From: Thermoanaerobacter thermocopriae JCM 7501
GTDB taxonomy: Bacteria > Bacillota > Thermoanaerobacteria > Thermoanaerobacterales > Thermoanaerobacteraceae
DNA: 64,000 nt
Assembly (NCBI RefSeq): GCF_001310975.1
Contig: NZ_BAZY01000002.1
Location: 1 to 64,000 of the forward strand
Direction of reading: 5' to 3'
Of the stretch, positions 9,511-18,814 are shown piece by piece. The stretch's first letter is position 1; every line of letters starts with the position of its first letter. Position numbers and translations under genes: made by a program. Under the pieces are notes generated by a model. That model was not told the origin of the DNA, ran no database searches, and saw only the letters and a program-made list of their open reading frames with translations.

Positions 9511-10335
9511 ATGGAAAATTCGTGGTTAAATCTAGAAAACAAAGTTGCGATAATAACAGGAGGTGCTTCTGGTATAGGTAAAGAAATAGCAATTAAGTTA
9601 GCAGAACAAGGAGCATCAGTAGTTATAGCTGATATAAATTCTGATGGTGAGGAGGTCATAAATCAATTAAGAGGGGGAAGAAAAAGACATCTATTTTTAC
9701 AAACAGATGTTGCTAAAAAAGATAGTGTTAGGAAGATGGTAGAGAATGTTATGAAGATATTTAGAAAAATTGATATATTGGTTAATAATGCTGGTATAAA
9801 TATTCCAAGACTTTTAGTAGATCCTAAAGATCCAAATGGGAAATATGAGTTAAACGAGCAAGACTTTGACTTAATGGTAGCAGTAAATCAAAAGGGCACT
9901 TTTTTCTGCACCCAGGAAGTAGCGCGAGAAATGATAAAAAATAGATACGGTGTCATAATTAATATGAGCTCGGAAGCAGGTCTTGAAGGTTCAGAAGGTC
10001 AGAGTTGCTATGCAGGAACAAAAGGTGCTATTTATGCTTTTACAAGGTCATGGGCAAAGGAATTGGGTAAATATGGAATAAGAGTTGTAGGAGTTGCTCC
10101 AGGGATTATTGAAGATACAGGATTAAGAACTTTAGAATATGAAGAGGCTCTTGCTTATACAAGAGGTATTACTGTAGAAAAATTAAGAGAAAATTATGAA
10201 AATAACTCGATACCTTTAGGAAGAGCTGGTAGAGTTAGTGAAATAGCAGATTTGGTTTGCTTTTTGGCTTCAGAAAGAGCAAGTTATATTCATGGAGTTA
10301 CTTACAACATTTCAGGTGGAAAATCTCGTGGTTAA
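9511..10335 (+). CDS. srlD: sorbitol-6-phosphate 2-dehydrogenase (SDR family)
   Basis: Short-chain dehydrogenase oxidising sorbitol 6-phosphate to fructose 6-phosphate with NAD. Motifs: TGGASGIGKE cofactor loop (about 14-23), NNAGIN, MSSEAG and the catalytic Tyr/Lys in CYAGTKGA. The 274-residue length fits the family. ATG 9511 is preferred to TTG 9496 because GGAGG sits between them. It is first in an operon with a SorC regulator, gutM and the three glucitol PTS genes, which fixes the substrate with fair confidence. Gluconate- or other polyol-phosphate dehydrogenases are the alternatives by sequence alone. Confidence 0.88.
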   Translation: MENSWLNLENKVAIITGGASGIGKEIAIKLAEQGASVVIADINSDGEEVINQLRGGRKRHLFLQTDVAKKDSVRKMVENVMKIFRKIDILVNNAGINIPRLLVDPKDPNGKYELNEQDFDLMVAVNQKGTFFCTQEVAREMIKNRYGVIINMSSEAGLEGSEGQSCYAGTKGAIYAFTRSWAKELGKYGIRVVGVAPGIIEDTGLRTLEYEEALAYTRGITVEKLRENYENNSIPLGRAGRVSEIADLVCFLASERASYIHGVTYNISGGKSRG

Positions 10336-10407
10336 GTTGCTCAACATATAATTTTCTACTCTCATCACCCCTCATGTTTTGCGTTTTATAAATCAAATAT
10401 TACACTA

Positions 10408-10436
10408 TTGCACATTTGTGTTAAAAAGTTTATACT
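10408..10436 (+). promoter_or_regulatory. promoter of the SorC regulator with overlapping operator
   Basis: TTGCAC, an exact 17-base spacer and TATACT. The -35 hexamer is inside the operator-like sequence TGCACATTTGTG (10409-10420). A bound regulator would therefore sit on its own promoter, implying autoregulation. Confidence 0.7.
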
Positions 10437-10468
10437 ACTAAAGTAGAATAAAATATGAGGGTGATGCT

Positions 10469-11428
10469 ATGAGTAAGTGGGAAGAAACAAGGCTTCTTGC
10501 TAAAATTGCTCAGATGTATTATATTGAAAATTTAACTCAAACTGAGATATCCAAAAAATTAGGCATTTATCGGACAACTATAAGCAGACTTTTGAAAAGG
10601 GCAAGAGAAAAGGGAATAGTAGAAATCGTGATCAAAAGTGATTTTGGTGAGTGCTTAGAATTGGAAAAATTGTTGGAGAGTAAATTTTCTTTAAAAGAAG
10701 CTGTTGTTATACCATCTACAGATGAGCAAAACGAAATAATATTAAAACAAATGCTTGGTAAAGCCGGAGCAGAATATTTAAAAAGAATTGTTAAAGATGG
10801 TGACGTAGTAGGGTTTGCATGGGGTACTACCATGGCTGCAGTTGCGAATGCACTGTCGGATTGTAATAGTATATCTGCTAATATTATTCCCCTTGTAGGT
10901 GGACCAGGAAACATAGAAAGTGAATACCATGTTAATACAATAGTATCAAAAGTTGCGTCTGCCTTTAAGGCTAAAGGACATTATCTCTATGCTCCGGCTA
11001 TTACTGCAGAAAAAGAAACGAAAAAAGCTATTATGAATGATAATAATTTAAAATCAATACTAGAATTATGGAATAAAGTTAATATTGCAGTGGTAGGAAT
11101 AGGCGCCCCTATTAAGTCTTCTAATCTAATATGGTCAGGTTATTTTGGAAATGAAGATATTGAATTTTTGAAAAAGGTAAATGCAGTTGGTGATATATGT
11201 TCTAGATTTTACGACATAAATGGTAATATTATAAATTCGGATTTAAATGATAGAACAATAGCGATAGATTTAGAAAAACTGCGAAATATTGAATATTCAA
11301 TAGGAGTTGCTGAATCTCTTGAAAAGGTTCCCTCAATATTAGGAGCGTTAAATGGTAGATTTATAAATGTGCTTATTACTACAGAAAGAACTGCAAAATT
11401 ATTAATTGAATTAAACAACAATATGTAA
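10469..11428 (+). CDS. SorC/DeoR-family sugar-binding transcriptional regulator (sorbitol operon)
   Basis: 319-residue regulator with an N-terminal helix-turn-helix (about residues 18-45, LTQTEISKKLGIYRTTISRL). It is followed by a SorC-type effector domain related to sugar-phosphate isomerases, with GFAWGTTMAAVA and IIPLVGGPGN. It probably senses a sorbitol-derived phosphosugar. The gene sits inside the sorbitol operon with its own promoter, and the same palindrome occurs before srlD and before this gene. That differs from the GutR activator of Bacillus and the GutM/SrlR pair of enterics, although gutM is next door here too. ATG 10469 follows GAGGGTG. Confidence 0.87.
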   Translation: MSKWEETRLLAKIAQMYYIENLTQTEISKKLGIYRTTISRLLKRAREKGIVEIVIKSDFGECLELEKLLESKFSLKEAVVIPSTDEQNEIILKQMLGKAGAEYLKRIVKDGDVVGFAWGTTMAAVANALSDCNSISANIIPLVGGPGNIESEYHVNTIVSKVASAFKAKGHYLYAPAITAEKETKKAIMNDNNLKSILELWNKVNIAVVGIGAPIKSSNLIWSGYFGNEDIEFLKKVNAVGDICSRFYDINGNIINSDLNDRTIAIDLEKLRNIEYSIGVAESLEKVPSILGALNGRFINVLITTERTAKLLIELNNNM

Positions 11429-11479
11429 AAGATGTATTATTAGATAATTTCATAAACAATTTCCCGAGAGAGGGATTTT

Positions 11480-11863
11480 ATGGTTTGGCATATAGTTATA
11501 TTGCTGGGAGCTGCATGGTTTATACAAAGTATTTTGGGATATTTGCAAATAAAACATTTCAATAAGCATTTTAAAAAAATGAGAGAATTAGGAAGAGTTG
11601 CAATAGGGAAGAACAAAGGCAAAATAAGAGCTGGGGTAGTTGTTTTAATTGCGGTCGACGGAAATGGTAACATTATTCGAGTTGAAAAGATGAAAGGTGT
11701 TTCGGTCTTTGCCAGAATGAAACCTGTGAAAGGATTAGAAGACAAAAATATTCTCAGCATAGATAATAACACACTAAAAAATTTTGACAAATTGACAGCT
11801 AAAGCTATAGAGAATGCAATAGAAAATTTTAAAAAATTTTCTGGTGAAGGAGGTGAGGAATAG
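11480..11863 (+). CDS. gutM: GutM-like glucitol operon activator
   Basis: Small protein of 127 residues with one N-terminal hydrophobic segment (about 3-20, IVILLGAAWFIQSILGYL) and a basic cytosolic body. It matches the glucitol operon activator family (GutM/SrlM). In enterics GutM acts with a DeoR-type repressor on the srl operon. Here it lies between the SorC regulator and the PTS genes. Its membrane anchor suggests it may read out PTS state, which is inference. ATG 11480 follows GAGAGAGG. Confidence 0.82.
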   Translation: MVWHIVILLGAAWFIQSILGYLQIKHFNKHFKKMRELGRVAIGKNKGKIRAGVVVLIAVDGNGNIIRVEKMKGVSVFARMKPVKGLEDKNILSIDNNTLKNFDKLTAKAIENAIENFKKFSGEGGEE

Positions 11864-11933
11864 AAGAAATGTTTTAAATAGTTTATAAGTAGTTATGCAA
11901 AATTAAATAAAAGAACAAAAAGGAGGCAATTTT

Positions 11934-12482
11934 ATGGAAGTATTGACACATGCGGCGGAAGTTTTTATAGGTTTATTTCAAGAAGGTGGAAAAACATTTG
12001 TAAATATGCTTTCTGGGATAGTCCCCACATTAATAATGCTCCTTGTTGCGATGAATGCATTAATAAAATTTGTTGGTCCTGAAAAGGTTGAAAAATTAGC
12101 AAAAGCTAGTTCAAGAAATGTATTTACAAGATATCTTATACTACCTGTGGTTGGAACATTCTTTTTCTGCAATCCCATGACATTATCATTAGGCAAATTT
12201 TTACCAGAAAAATACAAACCTAGCTATTATGCAGCAGCATCCTTTTCATGTCATACCATGAATGGACTGTTTCCGCATGTAAATCCAGCTGAACTCTTTG
12301 TGTTTTTAGGTATAGCGAATGGTATTACTCAACTAGGTTTGCCAACAAGTGACTTGGCTTTAAGATATTTTTTGGTAGGAGTTGTAACGAATTTCTTTAG
12401 AGGTTGGATAACAGATTTCACAACTTCTTGGGTTGAGAAGCAACAAAATGTTAAATTAAAGACAGAAATTTCTCTTAAATAA
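11934..12482 (+). CDS. srlA: PTS glucitol/sorbitol-specific EIIC
   Basis: Membrane permease of the glucitol PTS, 182 residues with several hydrophobic segments. Signature stretches are [40 protein letters not shown] and [18 protein letters not shown]. With SrlE (EIIB plus second EIIC part) and SrlB (EIIA) it imports sorbitol as sorbitol 6-phosphate. It follows AAAGGAGG. Length agrees with the enteric SrlA protein. Confidence 0.93.
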   Translation: MEVLTHAAEVFIGLFQEGGKTFVNMLSGIVPTLIMLLVAMNALIKFVGPEKVEKLAKASSRNVFTRYLILPVVGTFFFCNPMTLSLGKFLPEKYKPSYYAAASFSCHTMNGLFPHVNPAELFVFLGIANGITQLGLPTSDLALRYFLVGVVTNFFRGWITDFTTSWVEKQQNVKLKTEISLK

Positions 12483-12609
12483 TCTCCTAGATAAATTACT
12501 TAACAGAAAAAATGAAGTTAAACAAAAATATTTATAAAGCCTTTACTAAGGAAATTTTTGGTTAAAATACTTTTAATAACACAAAATTTATAATAAAGGA
12601 GGATGGAAA

Positions 12610-13614
12610 ATGAGCAAATATAGGAGTGTAAAGATAACTGCGGGGCCAGGTGGATTTGGTGGACCTTTAATTATAACGCCTACAGAGAAAAGGAACAAAG
12701 TTGTGACCATTACAGGAGGAGATATTTCACCTGTTGCGAAAAGGATTGCTGAGTTAACGGGTTGTGAACTGATAGACGGTTTCAAAACTACAGTACCAGA
12801 TGATGAAATTGCATGCGTAATAATAGATTGTGGTGGAACATTAAGGTGTGGTATATACCCTCAAAAAAATATACCAACAGTAAATTTGACACCTGCTGGT
12901 CCAAGCGGTCCGCTTTCACAATATATTAAACCTGATATATATGTCTCAGGAGTTAAAACGAACAACATAGAACTATTTAATGGGCCTATAGAAGAGATAA
13001 AAGCTAACATTGGAGAAGTTGCAGCAGCAACTACAAAGCCAAAGTATGATACAAGTAAAAAAATTAGTGAACAATCAAATACAGGAAATTTAATGGTTAA
13101 AATAGGTAAAGGCATGGGATACTTAGTTGGGGTACTATATCAAGCAGGGCGTGATACTATAGATACAGTATTAAGGACGATTCTTCCATTTATGGCTTTT
13201 GTATCTATGCTGATTGGCATAATATTAAAATCTGGAATAGGCGATGTATTAGCACACTTATTAACACCTCTTGCAGGTACATTACCCGGATTGTTACTAT
13301 TATCAGCAATTTGTTCTTTTCCATTCCTTTCGCCGTTTTTAGGACCTGGTGCGGTAATAGCTCAGGTTATAGGTGTATTAGTTGGTGTTGAAATAGCAAA
13401 AGGCCATATTCCTCCACAATTATCTTTGCCTGCTTTATTTGCAATAAACTCACAGGCGGCATGCGATTTTATACCTGTGGGGCTTGGACTTGCAGAAGCA
13501 GAACCGGAAACAGTAGAAGTTGGTGTACCATCTGTATTGTATAGTAGATTCTTGACTGGTCCTACCACCGTATTTATTGCATGGCTTGCAAGTTTTGGCC
13601 TTTATTCAAAATGA
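12610..13614 (+). CDS. srlE: PTS glucitol/sorbitol-specific EIIBC
   Basis: 334-residue protein with an N-terminal EIIB domain and a C-terminal membrane domain. The phosphorylated cysteine lies in the motif [13 protein letters not shown] (about 78-90). About five hydrophobic segments follow after residue 180, including the motif [14 protein letters not shown]. It completes the sorbitol translocator with SrlA. ATG 12610 is preceded by AAAGGAGGATGG. The 127-base gap after srlA holds no gene. Confidence 0.93.
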   Translation: MSKYRSVKITAGPGGFGGPLIITPTEKRNKVVTITGGDISPVAKRIAELTGCELIDGFKTTVPDDEIACVIIDCGGTLRCGIYPQKNIPTVNLTPAGPSGPLSQYIKPDIYVSGVKTNNIELFNGPIEEIKANIGEVAAATTKPKYDTSKKISEQSNTGNLMVKIGKGMGYLVGVLYQAGRDTIDTVLRTILPFMAFVSMLIGIILKSGIGDVLAHLLTPLAGTLPGLLLLSAICSFPFLSPFLGPGAVIAQVIGVLVGVEIAKGHIPPQLSLPALFAINSQAACDFIPVGLGLAEAEPETVEVGVPSVLYSRFLTGPTTVFIAWLASFGLYSK

Positions 13615-13629
13615 GTAGTAAATAATGTA

Positions 13630-13661
13630 GGGCAAGAAGATAGTGTACCTATCTTCTTCCC
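13630..13661 (+). terminator. intra-operon hairpin between srlE and srlB
   Basis: Arms AAGAAGATAG / CTATCTTCTT, extended by GGG/CCC around one unpaired C, with a 5-base loop. It is not followed by a proper U-run. An RNA-processing or partial attenuation site that lowers srlB relative to srlAE is as likely as a terminator. Confidence 0.45.
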
Positions 13662-13699
13662 TTATTATATATTAAGAATTTTATTCGGAGGTGAGCAAA

Positions 13700-14080
13700 A
13701 TGAATACTATTTATGAAACAATTGTTACTAAAATAGGTGCAAAGGTACAAGATTTTTATTCAGAAAAAATTATTATATTATTTCGAGATAATGTTCCGGA
13801 TGAACTAATTGATTATTGTGTACTACATGATAATAACATAAATAAAGTACATTTAGATTATAAAAATATAGAAGTTGGAGATATACTTAAAATAAATGAA
13901 GAAAAATTTAAAATAACAGCAGTGGGTGAATTGGTCAATATTAACCTTAGAAATCTAGGACACATTACTATAAAATTTGACGGAAGTACGACAGCAGAAC
14001 TACCCGGAACTTTACATGTAGAAAATAAAAATATACCAATTATAAATGTAGGGGATGCAATAGTAATTGTGAGGGAATAA
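13700..14080 (+). CDS. srlB: PTS glucitol/sorbitol-specific EIIA
   Basis: Cytosolic phosphocarrier of 126 residues. It accepts phosphate from HPr, probably at His in CVLHDNN (about 44-50), and passes it to the EIIB domain of SrlE. The C-terminal part with LGHITIKFDG and ELPGTLHVE matches the SrlB family. ATG 13700 is chosen over GTG 13691, because GGAGGTG overlaps the latter. Confidence 0.92.
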   Translation: MNTIYETIVTKIGAKVQDFYSEKIIILFRDNVPDELIDYCVLHDNNINKVHLDYKNIEVGDILKINEEKFKITAVGELVNINLRNLGHITIKFDGSTTAELPGTLHVENKNIPIINVGDAIVIVRE

Positions 14081-14217
14081 TAATAATTAATTTACCATAA
14101 AACCAAGTAGAGATGTGTGTTTAACTTTGCTTTTTATGGATTTTCTCCGTTTCGTTTTGTTTAGTTTATGAAAAATTTAAGGTTATACAAGAACAGAAAG
14201 AAGGGAGGAAAATTATT

Positions 14218-14898
14218 ATGTTATTATTAATGGATACAGCTAACATAAAAGAAATTAAACAAAGCATTGAAATGTATCCGATAGATGGTGTAACGACAAA
14301 TCCTTCTATAATAGCAAAGGAAAAAAGGGATTTTATTGAGTTATTGAAGGAAATTAGAGATATAATAGGATATGATAAAATGCTTCATGTACAGGTTATT
14401 AGCCAGAAAGCAGATGAAATTGTAGAAGAAGCAAAATATATAAATAAAGAAATAGGAGGAAATTTATATATAAAAATACCCGTAATACCTGAAGGAATAA
14501 AAGCCATAAAAATGCTTAATGGAGAAATAAAAACAACGGCAACTGCTGTATTTACACCTCAACAGGCTCTTATAGCGGCTAAATCTGGTGCCGATTTCGT
14601 TGCGCCTTATGTAAACAGATTAGATAATATATCCGCAAATGGCATTAAAGTTGTATCAGATATTGTGAAACTTATAAATATATATAATTTTAATACTAAA
14701 GTTATTGCAGCAAGTTTTAAAAATGTCGAACAAATTCATGGAGTATGTATGGCTGGAGCTCATGCTATTACGGTTAATTATGATATGATAAATCAAATGA
14801 TTTTCCATCCAATGACTGATTGGAGTGTGTCGCAATTTGTTAAAGATTGGGAAAATTTTATGGTAATAAAAAATACGAACATAGGAAATTATATTTAG
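14218..14898 (+). CDS. fsa: fructose-6-phosphate aldolase / small transaldolase
   Basis: TalC/FSA-type class I aldolase of 226 residues, the short transaldolase subfamily. It has LMDTANIKEI at the N terminus, DGVTTNPSII, the Schiff-base lysine in NLYIKIPV (about residue 85) and TATAVFTPQQAL. It either cleaves fructose 6-phosphate to dihydroxyacetone and glyceraldehyde 3-phosphate or acts as transaldolase. As the last gene of the sorbitol operon, it would act on the product of SrlD. AAGGGAGG precedes ATG 14218. Confidence 0.88.
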   Translation: MLLLMDTANIKEIKQSIEMYPIDGVTTNPSIIAKEKRDFIELLKEIRDIIGYDKMLHVQVISQKADEIVEEAKYINKEIGGNLYIKIPVIPEGIKAIKMLNGEIKTTATAVFTPQQALIAAKSGADFVAPYVNRLDNISANGIKVVSDIVKLINIYNFNTKVIAASFKNVEQIHGVCMAGAHAITVNYDMINQMIFHPMTDWSVSQFVKDWENFMVIKNTNIGNYI

Positions 14899-15350
14899 AA
14901 GTAATTACAAATAGGTAAAATTTAGGATAATGCGAAAATGTGAAATAACATAAATATAAATAAATTGAGATTGCGGCTTTAAAATATTTAAAGAGGAAAT
15001 TTGATGACTACATTACAAAAGAGAGTTACTCTGTTAATATAAACTAAATAAGAGTTTTATCAATTGCTATGACAAGGGAGGGCAAATGACAGAGACCGTG
15101 GCGAGTAGAGCAGCATGAGGAATATTTTATTAAAACAGGGAGCTTTTTAAAAAAGAGGCATCAGAATAGATCAAGTCCAAATTTCTGTATAAAAATTCCA
15201 CTGGATACAACCAGATGTTCATATTACCGCTGCCCGGCTTATTATATTGTCTCCGGACATGTAGGTATCAAAGATACGCTATTACCGGGCCTTGACAGCC
15301 CTTGACAACAAGAGTCTTCAGCAGTTGTTAAAAGCTACCGGGGGTGATAA
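14899..15350. other. gene-poor stretch before the IS graveyard
   Basis: No intact gene. A plus-strand open stretch from about 15168 to 15310 encodes a Cys/Tyr-rich segment (CSYYRCPAYYI). It may be a decayed transposase piece but could not be assigned. Confidence 0.4.
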
Positions 15351-15676
15351 TGGTTAACTATCTTTTCTCTTGTTTTTTTGCCATTTAAAATACTCGGCCG
15401 TATCCAAGTACTTTTTGCCACAAGACCATTTTTTCATCTTGTTATTCCATTAGTAAAGTTCCGATTAGGAGAATAGCAGATTCTCAACTGGGGAATACCC
15501 TTATCACTCTTTCACGGCAGCAAATCACTTCATTTAACCGCTATAACATATTAGTAGTGCGAGGTCTCTTTTGGTAAAGTTCAGCAAGTTCTAAAGTCCG
15601 TATTGCATTTTCAAACCCCTCTTCTAAAACTTCCATTGTCATAGGTGCTTTATTTCTATATTCTCTAATACTTGTT
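15351..15676 (-). pseudogene. IS256-type (mutator) transposase remnant, C-terminal
   Basis: Read on the minus strand, the segment gives EEGFENAIRTLELAELYQKR, RPRTTNML, RERVIRVFPS, ESAILLIGTLLME and, after a frameshift near 15430, WSCGKKYLDTAEYFKWQKN. This is the C-terminal 110 or so residues of an IS256-family transposase. In-frame stops replace residues after TTNML, FPS and LLME. It is dead and has no start. Confidence 0.75.
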
Positions 15677-16060
15677 TAGTACTGGTACGTGATGAAGACA
15701 TATTTACTACCCAATTTATTAAAGAACAGAGAGTAAAAAGTACCAACATTTTTTAGTATATTCTCAAGAAGTAAAGTAGGAAACTGAAAAACATGGGAGG
15801 AGACCAGAGCTTTAAAGCCTCTAAACTTTTTAAATGGTGTCCTCCCATTCATCCTTTTACCATTATAAGGTCTGAAGAAATTCCATGTATCTTGCCATCT
15901 GTGGGCTTTTTGGATAAATTCCTCTTTTCTTTGCATCTTTCAGAATGAATCATTAAAAAGTACTCATCATCCGCTCTATGTGAATTTTCAATTATACCCA
16001 TCAAGTGTTTTGCTTTCGGTGGGATAGGATTTAGCTCTGAGGTCAGTGGTGAACTTGCCG
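15677..16060 (-). pseudogene. integrase-core (IS481-like) transposase remnant
   Basis: On the minus strand a fragment contains GIIENSHRADDEYFLMIHSERC, with the Glu of the DDE triad region. After a frameshift near 15935 it continues with FIQKAHRWQDTWNFFRPYN and GRTPFKKFRGF. This is the C-terminal third of an rve-type transposase. Upstream catalytic parts are absent. It abuts the IS256 remnant, so several elements have collapsed here. Family assignment beyond integrase core is uncertain. Confidence 0.65.
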
Positions 16061-16423
16061 TTATGAAATCTAGGAACTCTAAGATATGAGTTTTCAAAAC
16101 ACAGCTTTTTAGTAAGAGAAAAAATTTTAAGATACTTTTACCAACATTTTATGGTTATTTACATAAATAATCTTTTTCTGACCTTTTAACATAATAAATA
16201 TCTACTTACTTTATGTCTTAATATAGAGAGACTTGTTGATTTCTTTTATATATCAATTCCTTACCAAGAAAGGGATTTTTAATCATTTTGCCCAAAAATT
16301 TTTACAGTCTCAAGACGATTGAATTTGCAGAAAATGATTCAAATACATATTAAAAAATTATGATTAAATCTATAAGGGTTTAAAATTTTTAAAATTTATT
16401 TGTTTTATAAATACTTAATTCAT

Positions 16424-17173
16424 TTATCTTTTACATATTTTCTGAGATAATTGTAATATATACTCCATTAGAACAAGTGCTGGTACTCTTGATGTAATTT
16501 CTATATCATCATTTATAACGTATTTATTGGAAAATACAAACAAAGATTTGTCAGCAATATTTGATAAAGTATTATTGCTTAAATTAGTAAGTGATACAAT
16601 TGTTGCCTTCTTTGATTTCGCGATATTGACTGCTTTTATTATTTGTTTTGTTTCACCTGTCATTGAAACTGCAAATACCAGGTCATGAGCGGTCAAAGTT
16701 CCAGCAGATGCATACATTATACTTGTATCATCATAAGAGTAAGATATTTTATTAATAGACCTAAATCTTCTTGCCATTTCTATACAAACCATTTTTGATG
16801 AACCTTCACCGTAAAAATCAATGCGGTGTGCTTTATAGATTAGCTCGAGAATTTCTTCTATTAATTGAAAATTTAACAAATCTTTAGTTTTTTCGATATC
16901 ATCGAATATCGTACCCGAAAATTTTTTATCAGGTTTGATACTAACATTAACTGCTGTTAAATATAAACTATTTTTAAGTTCAGAATATCCTCGGAAACCG
17001 AGTTTTTTGCAAAAACGTACTATTCCTGCTGGAGATGTAAATGTTAATTTTGATAAATCTTTTATAGTCATATCTTTAACTTCAGAGGCGTGTTCAATTA
17101 TATATTTTAACAATTTATTTTCATCTTTATTCAAGTTTGTTCTATTCTTTTCGATCATGTCGAAAAAATTCAT
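16424..17173 (-). CDS. MurR/RpiR-family transcriptional regulator
   Basis: 249-residue regulator with an N-terminal RpiR helix-turn-helix (MTIKDLSKLTFTSPAGIVRF, about 35-55). A C-terminal SIS phosphosugar-sensing domain has YGEGSSKMVC and SMTGETKQII. It is transcribed away from the GH4 glucosidase/PTS operon, so it most likely senses an imported alpha-glucoside 6-phosphate and controls that operon from the shared 180-base intergenic region. ATG 17173 follows AAGAGGGTGG. Confidence 0.88.
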   Translation of the reverse strand: MNFFDMIEKNRTNLNKDENKLLKYIIEHASEVKDMTIKDLSKLTFTSPAGIVRFCKKLGFRGYSELKNSLYLTAVNVSIKPDKKFSGTIFDDIEKTKDLLNFQLIEEILELIYKAHRIDFYGEGSSKMVCIEMARRFRSINKISYSYDDTSIMYASAGTLTAHDLVFAVSMTGETKQIIKAVNIAKSKKATIVSLTNLSNNTLSNIADKSLFVFSNKYVINDDIEITSRVPALVLMEYILQLSQKICKR

Positions 17174-17300
17174 TATTCCACCCTCTTTCGCAGTGATATG
17201 AAAATAATTTTACTAAGTGAAAATGTTTAAAGTTTTAAATGATCGTTACAATATGTTTGAAAACTATTTAAAACCAATTACTAAGCAATTATAATTAAAA

Positions 17301-17316
17301 ATTGATAGCTGTCAAT
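17301..17316. promoter_or_regulatory. possible RpiR operator in divergent promoter region
   Basis: Imperfect palindrome ATTGATAGCTGTCAAT between the divergent RpiR and GH4 genes. The placement fits, but no second copy was found to support it. Confidence 0.3.
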
Positions 17317-17354
17317 TCTATCTTACATTTAATTATAGCATAGGAGGGATGGTT

Positions 17355-18677
17355 ATGAAAAAGTTTAATATAACAATTGTTGGAGGTGGAAGTACTTGGA
17401 CGCCAGGAATATTAAAGAGTTTGTGTAAAATGAAAGACAGATTTCCTTTAAAAAAGCTTACTCTGTTTGATATAAATGCTAAAAGACAGGCAGTAATTGG
17501 AGAATTCGCAAAAGTATTATTTTCTGAAGAATATCCTGATTTAGATTTCAACTATACTACGGATGCAGAAACTGCTTATAAAGATGTAGACTTCGTATTT
17601 GTGCAAATGAGAAGCGGTGGACTTAAAATGCGTGAGAAGGATGAAAAAATACCTTTAAGCATGGGCATTGTAGGACAGGAGACAGTGGGACCAGGAGGAT
17701 TTGCATATGGGATGCGTTCAATTGGCGATATGATAAAGACTGTAAAGGACATAAGAAAATATTCTGAAAAAGCATGGATTTTAAATTACACTAATCCTGC
17801 AGCGATTGTGGCGGAAGCATTAAGGAGAGAATTTCCTAATGATAAGAGGATATTAAATATCTGCGATCAGCCGGTTAATTTGTTGAGGTCTTATGGAAGA
17901 CTCCTTAACATGAAGGCAGATGAATTTGACCCTGTATATTTCGGATTAAACCACTTTGGATGGTTTACACATATTTATGATAAAGATGGAAATGATTTAC
18001 TTCCAAAAATAAAACAACTTATACTTGAAAAGGGATTTATACCAGCTGACGCTGAACAGCGAGATAAATCATGGCTTGATACTTATGCTACAGTAAGAGA
18101 TATATTGATAGATTTTCCTGACTACCTGCCAAATACGTATTTACAATATTATTTCTATCCGGATAAAATGACAGCAAAAGCCAATCCGAATTATACACGA
18201 GCAAATGAAGTAATGGATGGAAGAGAAAAAAGGATATTCGATGAATGCAGGCGTGTTATCGAAAGAGGTACTGTTAAGGGTGCTCAAATTTTTCATAACG
18301 ATGCACATAGTGATTTTATCATTGAAGTAGCGGAATCAATTGCATTTAACAAAGCACGAAATTTTATAGTTATTGTTGAAAATAATGGCGTAATTTCAAA
18401 TATACAGGATGATGCTATGGTAGAAGTTGCTGCATCTTTAACTGCAAGTGGTCCACGCCCATACGTTGTCGGGAAGATTCCTACATTTTATAAAGGCTTA
18501 ATCGAATCCCAATTAGCATATGAAAAGCTGACAGTCGATGCTTATTTTGAAAGATCCTATCAAAAGGCATTGCAAGCGTTGACATTAAATAGAACTGTTG
18601 TTTCAGCTATAAAAGCACGTAAAGTACTTGATGCTCTAATTGAAGTGAACAAAGAATATTGGCCAGATTTAAAGTAG
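17355..18677 (+). CDS. malA: GH4 6-phospho-alpha-glucosidase (maltose-6'-phosphate glucosidase)
   Basis: Family 4 glycosidase of about 440 residues that uses NAD and a divalent metal to split 6-phospho-alpha-glucosides. Visible elements are the Rossmann motif IVGGGSTWTPG (about 6-16), the NPAAIV segment, the metal-ligand Cys in NICDQP and His in LNHFGWF. ATG 17355 is preferred to 17349, which touches the TAGGAGGG site. The downstream alpha-glucoside EIICB and glucose-type EIIA genes support an alpha-linked disaccharide phosphate as substrate. A beta-specific GH4 enzyme is less likely. Confidence 0.88.
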   Translation: MKKFNITIVGGGSTWTPGILKSLCKMKDRFPLKKLTLFDINAKRQAVIGEFAKVLFSEEYPDLDFNYTTDAETAYKDVDFVFVQMRSGGLKMREKDEKIPLSMGIVGQETVGPGGFAYGMRSIGDMIKTVKDIRKYSEKAWILNYTNPAAIVAEALRREFPNDKRILNICDQPVNLLRSYGRLLNMKADEFDPVYFGLNHFGWFTHIYDKDGNDLLPKIKQLILEKGFIPADAEQRDKSWLDTYATVRDILIDFPDYLPNTYLQYYFYPDKMTAKANPNYTRANEVMDGREKRIFDECRRVIERGTVKGAQIFHNDAHSDFIIEVAESIAFNKARNFIVIVENNGVISNIQDDAMVEVAASLTASGPRPYVVGKIPTFYKGLIESQLAYEKLTVDAYFERSYQKALQALTLNRTVVSAIKARKVLDALIEVNKEYWPDLK

Positions 18678-18814
18678 TTTTACTGTAGTAATAAGTACAA
18701 AGATTTAGAATATTTTTTGCAAATGTGTTTATTAAGTAAACAATTACTATTTTATGTAATATATCAGAATTAAAAACATTAAAAATAAATTAAAAATAAA
18801 AAGGGGGTATATTT

